Assembly: GCA_038749025.1 (NCBI GenBank)
Contig: JBCDIL010000003.1
Span: 149,224 to 213,223, forward strand
Source of the DNA: JBCAXA01 sp038749025
GTDB lineage: Bacteria; Pseudomonadota; Gammaproteobacteria; Steroidobacterales; Woeseiaceae
Direction: 5' to 3'
Length of the DNA stretch: 64,000 bases
Every line of letters begins with the position of its first letter. The stretch's first letter is position 1. This document shows, one piece after another, positions 17,184-25,736 of this stretch. The notes under the pieces are model-generated. The model was not told the origin of the DNA, ran no database searches, and saw only the letters and a program-made list of their open reading frames with translations. Both the position numbers and the translations under genes were made by a program.

Positions 17184-18341
17184 ATGAGCTCAATAACCCG
17201 ACGTACATTCGCACATGGCATGGCAACCGGCGCGATAGCACTAACAGCACCGGGGCTGTCGTTAGCCAACTCGCCGAGCGTCGACCCCGGGTTTATTCTC
17301 GGCAAAGGCCCTGCCGGTTGGTGTGATGAGGCAAAGAACGGCGGGGCTGTAGTGCGCTGGAACGCAGCCGCATCTGAATGGTGGATGTGGTACTACGGCC
17401 GAGATAACAACTTTCCAGCGGACGTTGCACCGGCGTTTGGAACCGGACGAATCGCCGTAGCGACATCGCCAGATGGCGTTACATGGACACGCTTCAAAGG
17501 GCCATTGACTGGCGGGGCCGTCATGGATTGGAATGACGATGCAGAGGCGTTCGATTCAACGCACATCGCGAGCGGCGATATCCTTCGCCATAACGACGAG
17601 TGGCTGTTGTGGTATTTCGGTGGCGACTCGACGATACCGACCGAGCTCGGCGGGCACGCCGTTCCGGAAAGCTACCAAAAGAAAGGCTATCGCTGCCGAC
17701 CGGGTGTTGCGCGCAGCCGAGATGGCGTTCGTTGGAACCGTATCAAAGGCGCAGCGACCGGCGGTGCGGCTGTTGATATAGGGGACAATGTCTACGGCGC
17801 ATTCCCGAGCGGCATTCATGACGGCGAGCGATTCTTGCTGTACTACACGACGCTATCGCCGGACATCTTTTATTGGGAAACCAAAGTCGCCGAATCCACC
17901 GACTTGGTGAATTGGAACGTACTCGGCAATTTGCAATGGGCGCAAGAACCCGCGATCTGGGAACTCGGTGGGTCCAACACGCGGCACATCTTGCCGAACC
18001 CGGATAAGAAAGGCCGTCGTTGGCTGATGGTCTACACTGCGCTGGATTCGCGATTGCCGCGGTTTCCGCGGCTAATCGCGGCTGCGACGTCGGACGATGG
18101 GCTAATGTGGCACCGGCTGCACGACGAACCTATCTTGCACATGGGGCCTCTTTCAGGCTTTGACAGTGGCGGTGTTTCGTACCCGCAATTGGTTCCACAC
18201 GACGACGGTTCACTGTATTTGTACTACTACGGGTTCGCCAATCCGATGAACAAGATCGAGCCGACCCGTGGCATCGGTCTCGCCGTTAGCGAGAATGGCG
18301 ACTTAACGAAGTTCCGGCGCATACGACACACTCCGAATTAA
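17184..18341 (+). CDS. Tat-exported glycosidase-like propeller protein
   Basis: 385-aa exported protein. The N-terminus has a twin-arginine signal, TRRTFAHGMATG, with a hydrophobic stretch and likely cleavage near SLAN. The rest has the repeated architecture of five-bladed beta-propeller glycosidases (GH32/43/68/117-like): EWWMWYYGRDN, ATSPDGVTWTRFKGP, EWLLWYFGGDS, VARSRDGVRWNRIKG, LYYTTLSPDIFYWETKVAESTDLVNWN and LYLYYYGFAN. These W/Y-rich blade strands often bracket an active cleft, but I cannot assign catalytic acids, so a sugar-binding or non-catalytic role is possible. The start is set by GAAAGGTG upstream and by the Tat signal. The next gene is convergent. Confidence 0.75.
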   Translation: MSSITRRTFAHGMATGAIALTAPGLSLANSPSVDPGFILGKGPAGWCDEAKNGGAVVRWNAAASEWWMWYYGRDNNFPADVAPAFGTGRIAVATSPDGVTWTRFKGPLTGGAVMDWNDDAEAFDSTHIASGDILRHNDEWLLWYFGGDSTIPTELGGHAVPESYQKKGYRCRPGVARSRDGVRWNRIKGAATGGAAVDIGDNVYGAFPSGIHDGERFLLYYTTLSPDIFYWETKVAESTDLVNWNVLGNLQWAQEPAIWELGGSNTRHILPNPDKKGRRWLMVYTALDSRLPRFPRLIAAATSDDGLMWHRLHDEPILHMGPLSGFDSGGVSYPQLVPHDDGSLYLYYYGFANPMNKIEPTRGIGLAVSENGDLTKFRRIRHTPN

Positions 18342-18374
18342 TCGCTGCTTGGACCGCACGCTGGCGAGCGCCGC

Positions 18375-19295
18375 CTACTCGTTAACGCGAAGCTTGCCAA
18401 ACAACTTGTATTCGTTGATGTCATTCATCTCCTGTTGTTGCCATGTCGTCGCGAAACCGCGCGGGTAGTGTTCATCGGAATCGTGTCGCCCGTCGGTGGA
18501 CCACAGCAGTGGGAAGTGGCTACCCGCTGGCTTTTCGCCAGCGAGCATCTCATCAAAGCTGACCCCTGCGAGGTTGAGACAGTCGGGCCGCGGCGCCCAA
18601 CGAATATCGTCGCCAAATACGCGAATCGATACGGCGATGCGCCAATCATCCGTCGGGTTGCCACCCGAATAGTGCAATACCCAAGGGTGAACAACGAGCA
18701 TGTCACCGGGGTTCATGTCCCACGTTTTAAAGGTATAGCCGGGCTTGCCGCGCAGCGACTCGCAATCGGGATGTGGCAAGCGATCATCGGGGCGAATCAT
18801 CTGCCGTGCGTTTGGTGAGAACAGCCAGTAACGCTTGTCTTCGGTATGTGAGCCAAGCAGTACTTCGAGACTGTTGGCTTTGGTGATCGGTGTGAGCGGC
18901 ACCCATAGCGACGGCACCATCTTGCCGACGGTTGGCCATCCCATACGGTCGGTATGCCAAATCGTTTTCGCATCTGACTGCGGCGGCTTCGCGAAAAATT
19001 CGTCAAAGAAAAACCGCACCTCTCGCGAATCGATGGTCTTAGCGCTAGCTTCGGCGAGCGGTGACTCGAAAACGAACCGGCGAAATTCCGGGACCACTCT
19101 TGCCATGTACCGTCCCGGCAAGGTCGGCAGCAAACCGACGTCCTCTTTGTCGATGACGATTCGCCGAGCAGGCTGCAATAGGCTGTCTATCCAATCAGGG
19201 TCGAACACGTTACGGAGGCAAACGACGCCATCCCTTGCGTACGTTACGCTTTGCTCGCTTGTTATCGGCTGTAGGGGCTGGCGATTGAAAGTCAT
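18375..19295 (-). CDS. Phytanoyl-CoA dioxygenase family protein
   Basis: 306-aa Fe(II)/2-oxoglutarate dioxygenase of the PhyH family. The metal site is visible as H114-x-D116 in IWHTDRMG with the distal His at 203 or 208 in VHPWVLHYSGG, and Arg219 in DDWRIAVSIRVF as the likely 2-oxoglutarate carboxylate ligand. PGDMLVVHPW is the usual strand before the distal His. The length is normal. AGGAT precedes the ATG. These enzymes hydroxylate lipids, amino acids or small metabolites in the cytoplasm. It is convergent with the Tat-exported propeller gene and has no obvious partner, so the substrate is open. Confidence 0.88.
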   Translation of the reverse strand: MTFNRQPLQPITSEQSVTYARDGVVCLRNVFDPDWIDSLLQPARRIVIDKEDVGLLPTLPGRYMARVVPEFRRFVFESPLAEASAKTIDSREVRFFFDEFFAKPPQSDAKTIWHTDRMGWPTVGKMVPSLWVPLTPITKANSLEVLLGSHTEDKRYWLFSPNARQMIRPDDRLPHPDCESLRGKPGYTFKTWDMNPGDMLVVHPWVLHYSGGNPTDDWRIAVSIRVFGDDIRWAPRPDCLNLAGVSFDEMLAGEKPAGSHFPLLWSTDGRHDSDEHYPRGFATTWQQQEMNDINEYKLFGKLRVNE

Positions 19296-19452
19296 TTTTG
19301 TTTCATCCTGAAGCTAAGCGCTGCAGCTCGGTGACCGAAGAGCACCTAGTGCAACAGGATAGATCGCGGCAAACCAATAAATTGTTAGCAGGCTTGTATT
19401 AGCGCGGGGCATGAAAACCCACGGGCGGAAACACCGATTGTTGCTATCTGCT

Positions 19453-20340
19453 CTATTGAGACTGGCGAACAAACTTGGCAATCAGCGCGTTCGTTTCGCT
19501 GGCTGCCGACCAAAAAGAAAGACCGCCAGCATCGGGCAATACCTCGACGGAGGCGCTGACTAGTCTGTCAATGACAGAAGTGATTTCGTCAAGCTTGGAG
19601 AATCGATTATCCGCGCCCTCGATAAACAGAACGGGTACGTCAATTGCGGGAATAAGATCTTCGTTGTTGGTTCGATGCTCACGAATTAAGGCGCGCACAT
19701 AGTGCGGCACCATCATCGCAGACACTAACCAGCGCTGGCGATCCGCCTCACTCACCTGTGCCCCGGCCAATACGAGATCGAGGTAGCTGTTCGTCCAAGC
19801 AAGCAAGGTATCGGCATTGGCGGAGTTCGAGCGTGCAATCTGCGCACGACGCTGCGGTGTATCCTCGCGCTCAACCGGCGGTACAAATCCCGCACTCGTA
19901 CTAATGAGTACGATGCCCGCCACACGATCGGTGCCATAGTGCCGTATATAGTCCATGACGAAGTAACTGCCGTAGGACCAGGTGACCAGCACCACTTTGT
20001 CGCTGTCGCTGTGATCGATCGCCGCCTTTACATCATCCGCCCACAAGGTTGTGGCTAGGTAGTTGTCGCGGTCGGTCGGCTTCGCAGAAGCTCCGTGACC
20101 GCGCATATCGACAGCGACCAGGTTGAACTCATCGGCCAGCTCGGAGCTAAATTGACGTTCCCAGTTCAGCGTACTCGCCAATAGGCCGTGCACGAATACG
20201 ATTGAGGGGCCGGTCGTCCGTGCGTTAGCTGTGGCAACGATCTCCAGCCCACCACCGCCGATTAGGGTCGTTGTAGCCAGGTCGTTTGCCGTTGCGCTCC
20301 CGGCAACGATTAGAAGCAGTGCTAGGACACAAGCACGCAT
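19453..20340 (-). CDS. Exported alpha/beta hydrolase
   Basis: 295-aa alpha/beta hydrolase with a signal peptide (MRACVLALLLIVAGSATA). The oxyanion motif FVHGLLAS and the acid-turn region VDMRGHGASAKP are clear. The nucleophile elbow is VTWSYGSYF, so the usual G-x-S-x-G is W-S-Y-G-S with Ser at the expected place. The acid/His end is weaker: FIEGADNRF then LPDAGGLSFW, where a catalytic His would be expected (usual GHF/GHW). No His is visible at that spot, which raises doubt about normal hydrolase activity. GGGAG precedes the ATG at 20340. Divergent from the first DUF1838 gene by about 160 bp. Confidence 0.82.
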   Translation of the reverse strand: MRACVLALLLIVAGSATANDLATTTLIGGGGLEIVATANARTTGPSIVFVHGLLASTLNWERQFSSELADEFNLVAVDMRGHGASAKPTDRDNYLATTLWADDVKAAIDHSDSDKVVLVTWSYGSYFVMDYIRHYGTDRVAGIVLISTSAGFVPPVEREDTPQRRAQIARSNSANADTLLAWTNSYLDLVLAGAQVSEADRQRWLVSAMMVPHYVRALIREHRTNNEDLIPAIDVPVLFIEGADNRFSKLDEITSVIDRLVSASVEVLPDAGGLSFWSAASETNALIAKFVRQSQ

Positions 20341-20499
20341 CGATTTCTCCCAACGTCCATTAGTGGGTTGCATATTCATCATTGTCGGGCAAATGGACCG
20401 CCGGTTTGAAATGCCCAGCAAGCATCCACTGATAAGACCGTTTTATAGGACAGTATCGGTGATCCTCGCTAAGCTGACGGTACGACTCGGGAGGCGTAA

Positions 20500-21444
20500 A
20501 TGAACGACCAAGCACCCGCCGTCATCGATAGACGGCGTTTGTTCGCCTCACTAGGCGGTATCGCCGCCAGTGGTCTGGCGAGCGCAAGACTGAGCGCCGA
20601 CGAACAAGCGGAGCCTGTTGAGCTATATGTTCCTACAAACATGCAGCGTGCGCTTCCTGCCGCAGCGCTAGAAAAAGAACGCGCCACATTCGCAACGCTT
20701 GCGCCGAATAACTTGGACGATCCAGCGAATGTTCGTCTCGCTCGGTTGAAGACCATCTACAGCTTAGTTGGCGACTATGCATACACGACGGTTATCGCCA
20801 GACACTCGATGGTCCCGCTCCGCGGCACAGCTTTCGAGCTAGTCAATGAGATCGAGTTCAACGTTGCGTTTCTGACAACGTCGATACCCAATGGTCACGA
20901 CAAGCCACGGGTCGACGATAAGGGCAATCCCCTGTCGCTATACCTAAACGCGACGTTCAATCGAATTTTTCTCGACCCGCGAACACTGGAGCCGGTGCAG
21001 ACAGTCACACTGCCGACTTCCGGCAAGACCTTGCGATTGCCGGATACGCAGTTCGCGTTCGGCATGCCGCTCGATATTTCACCAGGTCAGGAAAAAGACT
21101 CGGCGTTGCAAGAAAGCATGCCACGCTACCAGCTCGGCGAGCACGTTGAGTTTGTTTCGATCACCGTACCGCCATCGACACCGAATGCACCCCGAGTCGA
21201 TACGTCGGTCTGGTCGACGGAGATTACGAAGCTACTGGACCCGACGACGCACCAGCTGGCCGCACGGTTCTCATACACCGCATCCGCGGACGCCTCGCTG
21301 TTTCGGTGGAGCCAATTCGCCGCTGGCGACGGCATGCGCATTGTGACGGCTAAGTCCGGCTTCAAAACCAATAATAGCCAAGACATTCCGACTATCGCCA
21401 CACAAACCATTTTGAATCGCTACCCAGAGCTGCTGCTCACCTAG
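20500..21444 (+). CDS. DUF1838-like exported protein, copy 1
   Basis: 314-aa protein that I place in the DUF1838 group on overall pattern. The N-terminus is Tat-like (DRRRLFASLGGIAASG). The core includes LARLKTIYSLVGDYAYTTVIARHSMVP, YLNATFNRIFLDPRTLEPV and AFGMPLDISP, with the usual late WSTEITKLLDPTTHQLAARFSYTASAD segment. Function in this family is unknown as far as I am aware. GGGAGG lies before the ATG. It is 28 bp upstream of copy 2 in the same orientation, and copy 3 follows on the other strand. Overall similarity between copies is moderate, so this is an old expansion. Confidence 0.7.
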   Translation: MNDQAPAVIDRRRLFASLGGIAASGLASARLSADEQAEPVELYVPTNMQRALPAAALEKERATFATLAPNNLDDPANVRLARLKTIYSLVGDYAYTTVIARHSMVPLRGTAFELVNEIEFNVAFLTTSIPNGHDKPRVDDKGNPLSLYLNATFNRIFLDPRTLEPVQTVTLPTSGKTLRLPDTQFAFGMPLDISPGQEKDSALQESMPRYQLGEHVEFVSITVPPSTPNAPRVDTSVWSTEITKLLDPTTHQLAARFSYTASADASLFRWSQFAAGDGMRIVTAKSGFKTNNSQDIPTIATQTILNRYPELLLT

Positions 21445-21472
21445 CAGTCGGCCAGCCGATCCCGAGGAAACA

Positions 21473-22420
21473 ATGAACGAGAAAAACGCAGAAATCGAAT
21501 CACCCGAGCGGCGAGATATTCTCAAGTCGGTTAGTGCTGTAGCCGGATTAACCGCATTAGCGGGCGCTCTCGGTCCAACGCGGCCAGCACTCGCGCAAGC
21601 CGCAGCAGGCGATACGCTGCCGAACGGTCTGCCGCGGTCCTCGTTGACAGCTGAACCGGCGGTCGTTGACTTCGACCGACCGCTCGACCTGTCGAACCTC
21701 AGTGACGCTTGGTACGCCAAAATCAAAGCCACCAACAATTTGCGCGGCGCCAAGAGCTACGTTGCCATGTTCTCGCGCGGCTACCTTTGCCCCCAAGGCA
21801 CACCGGCGCAACCCACGTTCGGCCACTGTGGACTGTGGACCTGGCAGTTACAGGTTCCGACGCAAGAAGAGTTCCCCGATGCGCGTCCCGACTCGATGGT
21901 GCAACGCGCGTTGTATACCGGCGTCATCCTCGACCCTTACACCTTTGAGCCGGTCGACGAGATTAAGAACCCTGTTACCGGTAAAACCGTCGCCGTTGAA
22001 GATTCAACGTTCGCGATGAACTTTCTTCTACACCCACAAGGTGGTGGCCGAGACCGCGATAACGAACGGTTTTTCAACACCGAAACCCGCAAAGAGATTC
22101 CGCATGTACGCTTTGGGGATGAGGTTTCCTTCGTCCTCGCCGGCATCTTTCAAGGTGAAGGTAAGTATCAGCCGAGAACGGATTCGTCGTGGTGGTCAAC
22201 GAACTACAACGACTTGATCGATCCGGGCAAGCATTTCGTTGATACGCGCTACAACTTCACGGGCATCATGCGTGCATGGGAGCGCAAGTGGCTCGGCATC
22301 GAGAAACCTGACATGACGCAACTATTGTGGAGCGTCGAAGGGAAGAAATTTAACGACGTCGGTAAGATGCCCGAGATGATCGAGAAGTATGTCCTCGAGA
22401 AGTACCCCGATCGTATCTAG
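21473..22420 (+). CDS. DUF1838-like exported protein, copy 2
   Basis: 315-aa DUF1838-type protein. The N-terminus ESPERRDILKSVSAVAGLTALAGALG is a Tat-like leader ending near ALAQA. The core has DAWYAKIKATNNLRGAKSYVAMFSRGYLCP, LYTGVILDPYTFEPVDEIKNPVTGKTV, NFLLHPQGGG and HVRFGDEVSFVLAGIFQ. A tryptophan-rich stretch (SSWWSTNYNDLIDPGKHFVDTRYNFTGIMRAW) matches the equivalent WSTEITKLLDP region of copy 1. GAGGAAAC precedes the ATG. It is likely co-transcribed with copy 1 and exported with it. No catalytic residues can be assigned. Confidence 0.7.
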   Translation: MNEKNAEIESPERRDILKSVSAVAGLTALAGALGPTRPALAQAAAGDTLPNGLPRSSLTAEPAVVDFDRPLDLSNLSDAWYAKIKATNNLRGAKSYVAMFSRGYLCPQGTPAQPTFGHCGLWTWQLQVPTQEEFPDARPDSMVQRALYTGVILDPYTFEPVDEIKNPVTGKTVAVEDSTFAMNFLLHPQGGGRDRDNERFFNTETRKEIPHVRFGDEVSFVLAGIFQGEGKYQPRTDSSWWSTNYNDLIDPGKHFVDTRYNFTGIMRAWERKWLGIEKPDMTQLLWSVEGKKFNDVGKMPEMIEKYVLEKYPDRI

Positions 22421-22434
22421 CTACGGCGAATCGC

Positions 22435-23322
22435 CTACTCGATGATTGGCGACTCGAATACCGAAAAAGGGTCTTCTGCAATGTCGGGGTAATGCTCGGC
22501 CAGCAACTGTCGCGTCGATTTCGGCAACTCATTTAACGCGTTGAGCTTGCTGCCGCCAGCGCGTGTATAAAGACCACCACGCGTACCGCCCATGTCCATC
22601 CACGGCAGCCAGTCGGAGAAGATCTCAAGCGTTAACGTGGCGGCGACCGACGCCTGCTCGCTCTCATTGAACTCGGACAATCGACCGTAATAAGACAAAA
22701 ACTCGGTCCCGTTAAAGCCGCGACTATCGAAGTCGTTAGGCGCCACCTCGATACGTTTCTCCAGCCGTAGCGAGACGCTGTCGCCGATGACGGTCGTGGG
22801 TAAAAACCGTTCGGCGATCGACACATTGCCGGACCCGTGCCCTTGGCGGACTCCTACTTGACTGTAGTAAGTGGTAACGGGACGCGGCGCCGGCAAAAAC
22901 ACTTGCACATCTCGTCCTCGGTAGACGTTGCGCCACGTTGAAAGGTGCTCGCCACTCTGCAAATCTGTGTAAAAAACCACTTCGAGGTTTTGCAGCCAAA
23001 AACCGCCTGCCTGTGTATGCATGATCCGCGTGAACACCGCCGTGTCGGTGTGCCAAAGCGGTGTGAGCGTGTTGTCCACGCGTCCGAACTTCGTTCCGAG
23101 GATCGACCAAACCACGTCACTATCGGTATCAGCGAACGCTAGCTGACGAAACCAACGTTGCTGATCGCTAGGCAGCTCGACTGTTTGTTCGGGTTCGCCA
23201 GCCCATAGGGCAACGGTCGGTAGTACGCCCACCGACGCCGCAACCGACGCTAGCCATTGGCGACGCGACACGGTCGCAGGACCCCGTGAATGCCGCGGCA
23301 ACCCATAAATTTGGCGTTTCAT
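22435..23322 (-). CDS. DUF1838-like exported protein, copy 3
   Basis: 295-aa DUF1838-type protein on the opposite strand, convergent with copy 2 and 14 bp from it. The leader VSRRQWLASVAASVGVLPTVALWA is Tat-like. The core retains LQNLEVVFYTDLQSGEHLSTWRNVYRG, FLPAPRPVTTYYSQ and a late ATLTLEIFSDWLPWMDMGG, but it lacks the WST-LLDP block that copies 1 and 2 share, so it is the most distant copy. The start at 23322 (MKRQIYG) has AAGG at good spacing; 23337 is also open. It is divergent from the LysR gene at 23421, which may regulate it. Confidence 0.65.
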   Translation of the reverse strand: MKRQIYGLPRHSRGPATVSRRQWLASVAASVGVLPTVALWAGEPEQTVELPSDQQRWFRQLAFADTDSDVVWSILGTKFGRVDNTLTPLWHTDTAVFTRIMHTQAGGFWLQNLEVVFYTDLQSGEHLSTWRNVYRGRDVQVFLPAPRPVTTYYSQVGVRQGHGSGNVSIAERFLPTTVIGDSVSLRLEKRIEVAPNDFDSRGFNGTEFLSYYGRLSEFNESEQASVAATLTLEIFSDWLPWMDMGGTRGGLYTRAGGSKLNALNELPKSTRQLLAEHYPDIAEDPFSVFESPIIE

Positions 23323-23420
23323 AAAGCCTTGGCCCATACTCTACGAGCATAATAGCAGCGTTGGTCCATACGATCCTTGGCCTACAAACTAACGACAAAC
23401 GCTGCAAGAGGGGACTGTGT

Positions 23421-24335
23421 ATGCATTTCGAAATAAAGCAGCTGCGGCACTTCGTCTGTGTTGTCGACACCGGCAACATAACACGCGCGGCGGAACAGCA
23501 ATTCATCACACAGCCCGCACTAACGCGCAGCATTCGGAACATGGAAGAGCGCGTCGGCGGTCTGTTGTTGAACCGGAGCTCGCGCTCGACGACGCCGACC
23601 GAAGCCGGCAAGGTGCTGTACCGGTATGCCAAGCTCATCATCAATCAAGCTGAGCTCGCGGTGCAGGATGTTCGTGCGATATCGAACGGCGAGAAGGGCC
23701 ATGTGCACGTCGGCATTGCCGCTTTGTTTGCCCCGTCGTTGATCACGCACCTAATCCCGCACTTATCCGAGAAATTCCCTGGTTTAAACGTTCGGATCTC
23801 CGAGGGCTTCTTTGAGGACCTGGTTTCCAAGCTCAATGACGGCGAGATTGACGTGATCGTTTCGAACTTCCCTCCCGATGCGGTCCCTCCCGATGTGACC
23901 CTAAAGCCGCTCTTCAGTATTCGCACAGAGTTCGTCGTCGGTGCATCGCACCCACTCGCAGGTAAATCGAAGGTATCGACGGAGGACCTGCGCAGCGCAA
24001 ATTGGGCGATCGTCAAACAACCGCATATCGTCGATTTTCTAACCCGGTATTTTGCCCATGACTCACTACCACCGGTGACAGTCGCTGTCGAAGCGAGCTC
24101 GCTCGCCACGCTGAAGACGCTGGTTATGATGGGCAAATACGTCGCTATGTTGCCACGGCGCTGGATCGTCAAAGAAATCGAGGCTGGCGAGCTGTTCGTG
24201 TTGCGGCGCGACGAGGGGGCTTTGGTTAGAGAAGCCGGATTGATACTCCGCAAAGCCGATACGCAACGGCCTGCCGTCGAGAACGTGATCCCGGTGATCG
24301 AGGAGGCCTGCTTGAGCTGGCAGGCAGATCGCTAG
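23421..24335 (+). CDS. LysR-family transcriptional regulator
   Basis: 304-aa LysR regulator. MHFEIKQLRHFVCVVDTGNITRAAEQQFITQPALTRSIRNMEERVGGLLLNR is the winged-helix domain, followed by the effector-binding domain. The ATG at 23421 has GAGGGG upstream; earlier in-frame codons have none. It faces DUF1838 copy 3 with about 100 bp between starts and leads into an FAD monooxygenase and an NmrA-type gene, so it may control both directions. It resembles the LysR at 16027-16956 in the HTH region (QPALTRSI). Confidence 0.92.
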   Translation: MHFEIKQLRHFVCVVDTGNITRAAEQQFITQPALTRSIRNMEERVGGLLLNRSSRSTTPTEAGKVLYRYAKLIINQAELAVQDVRAISNGEKGHVHVGIAALFAPSLITHLIPHLSEKFPGLNVRISEGFFEDLVSKLNDGEIDVIVSNFPPDAVPPDVTLKPLFSIRTEFVVGASHPLAGKSKVSTEDLRSANWAIVKQPHIVDFLTRYFAHDSLPPVTVAVEASSLATLKTLVMMGKYVAMLPRRWIVKEIEAGELFVLRRDEGALVREAGLILRKADTQRPAVENVIPVIEEACLSWQADR

Positions 24336-24480
24336 CGTCTCCCGAGTACTCGAGCATAGATCTTACGTATCAATGCATACATGACTGACATTGGATTCGT
24401 GGCGAAACCGTCAGGCACGATCAGCTTTTCGGTGATTGGGCGCTGCGCCAACCGCGCAGTGGTTGCCGACGCGGTATACG

Positions 24481-25683
24481 GTGTTGCAAAAAACAGATGT
24501 CATTATTGTAGGTGCTGGTCCGTCTGGAACCGTCGCTGCATATCGGCTTGCCCGCGCTGGGTTTTCAGTAACGACATTAGAGGCAGAAGCGACCTGCGCC
24601 GAAGACTTACGTGCATCGACCGTTCATCCGCCAACACTGGAAATGTTCGACGAACTCGGCATCGTCGACGATCTAATAGCGCAAGGCCTGAAAACACCCG
24701 TCTACCACTTCCGCGATAGGCAGTCGGGCGAGTTTATTGCGTTCGACTTCGACGAACTACGAGACGTTACGCCGTATCCGTATCGATTGCAGTGCGAGCA
24801 ATACAAGATCGCGCGGCTGCTGGCCGAGCGACTTGAACATGAATGCGGTCAACCCATCTGCTTTTCGCATCGCGTTACCGGTGTACGGCAAACAACCGAC
24901 GAGGTAACGGTTTCTGCGATATCGCCCGAAGGAGAATTGGAGCTAAGCGCTTCGTTTCTGATTGCTGCCGATGGTGGCGGCAGCGTTATCCGGAAGTCAT
25001 TACAAGTGCCCTTCGAGGGGCTGACCTATCCCGAAAAGTTTTTGACCTTTAGCACCGACACGCCGCTCGATCGGTACTTTGACGATTTCGCGTATGTGAA
25101 TTACGTCGCCGACGCGCATGAGTGGGCGTCGATCATTCTGACGCCAAGCGGCTGGCGGGTGTTGGTGCCGGCCGATGGTGCTGCTGATGACGATGAGCTG
25201 ACGGCTGACACCAACAAGAATCGTGTTTTCGGCAATCTAATCGGTGAAACCGACGCGGTCAAAACGCATCACCGAACGGTTTACCAAGTGAATCAACGCG
25301 TCGCCGCCCGATACGACCATGGGCGTATCGCTCTCGCGGGCGATGCCGCGCATGTGCATAACCCGCTTGGCGGATTTGGCATGAATAGCGGCATTCACGA
25401 CGTATGGAACATCACCGGAAAAATAATCAAGATTCTAGAAACCAGAATAAATGGGGCGAGTGCGTTCGCCCACTACGACCGGCAGCGGCGAACCATCATG
25501 CAGAATTTTGTGCAGGCTCAAACCGCTGTAAACAAAGCCTATATGGATGTGGGGTCAGAGGCCGGCTATCGGGAAAAGCGAAAAGAACTAGAAAATACGG
25601 CTGCCGACCCGCAACGCCGTCGCCAGTACTTGTTACAGCAGTCAATGATTGCGAGTCGAGCCGAGGAAGCGGCTATCGCTTAG
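24481..25683 (+). CDS. FAD-dependent monooxygenase (PHBH/UbiH-type)
   Basis: About 400-aa flavoprotein aromatic hydroxylase. It has the N-terminal FAD motif DVIIVGAGPSGTVAAYRLARAG (GxGxxG), LRASTVHPPTLEMFDELG, the central FLIAADGGGSVIRKSL (DG motif) and the second FAD motif GRIALAGDAAHVHNPLGGFGMNSGIHD. The arrangement is that of class A monooxygenases using NAD(P)H, such as p-hydroxybenzoate hydroxylase, MhpA and PCP hydroxylase. The start is uncertain: a GTG/TTG pair at 24481/24484 directly before QKTDVIIVG is used, while an ATG at 24436 is open but has no family similarity upstream. Neighbours (LysR, NmrA) do not identify the aromatic substrate. Confidence 0.88.
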   Translation: MLQKTDVIIVGAGPSGTVAAYRLARAGFSVTTLEAEATCAEDLRASTVHPPTLEMFDELGIVDDLIAQGLKTPVYHFRDRQSGEFIAFDFDELRDVTPYPYRLQCEQYKIARLLAERLEHECGQPICFSHRVTGVRQTTDEVTVSAISPEGELELSASFLIAADGGGSVIRKSLQVPFEGLTYPEKFLTFSTDTPLDRYFDDFAYVNYVADAHEWASIILTPSGWRVLVPADGAADDDELTADTNKNRVFGNLIGETDAVKTHHRTVYQVNQRVAARYDHGRIALAGDAAHVHNPLGGFGMNSGIHDVWNITGKIIKILETRINGASAFAHYDRQRRTIMQNFVQAQTAVNKAYMDVGSEAGYREKRKELENTAADPQRRRQYLLQQSMIASRAEEAAIA

Positions 25684-25736
25684 TCAATGCGGCCTGCATC
25701 CAACAACAAGAGTTTCGATCGAAGGAGAATGCGCCA

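Noticed and set aside
25404..25736. N-terminal extension of the NmrA-type gene
   Set aside because: Overlaps the monooxygenase in another frame; a GAAGGAG Shine-Dalgarno precedes the ATG at 25737.
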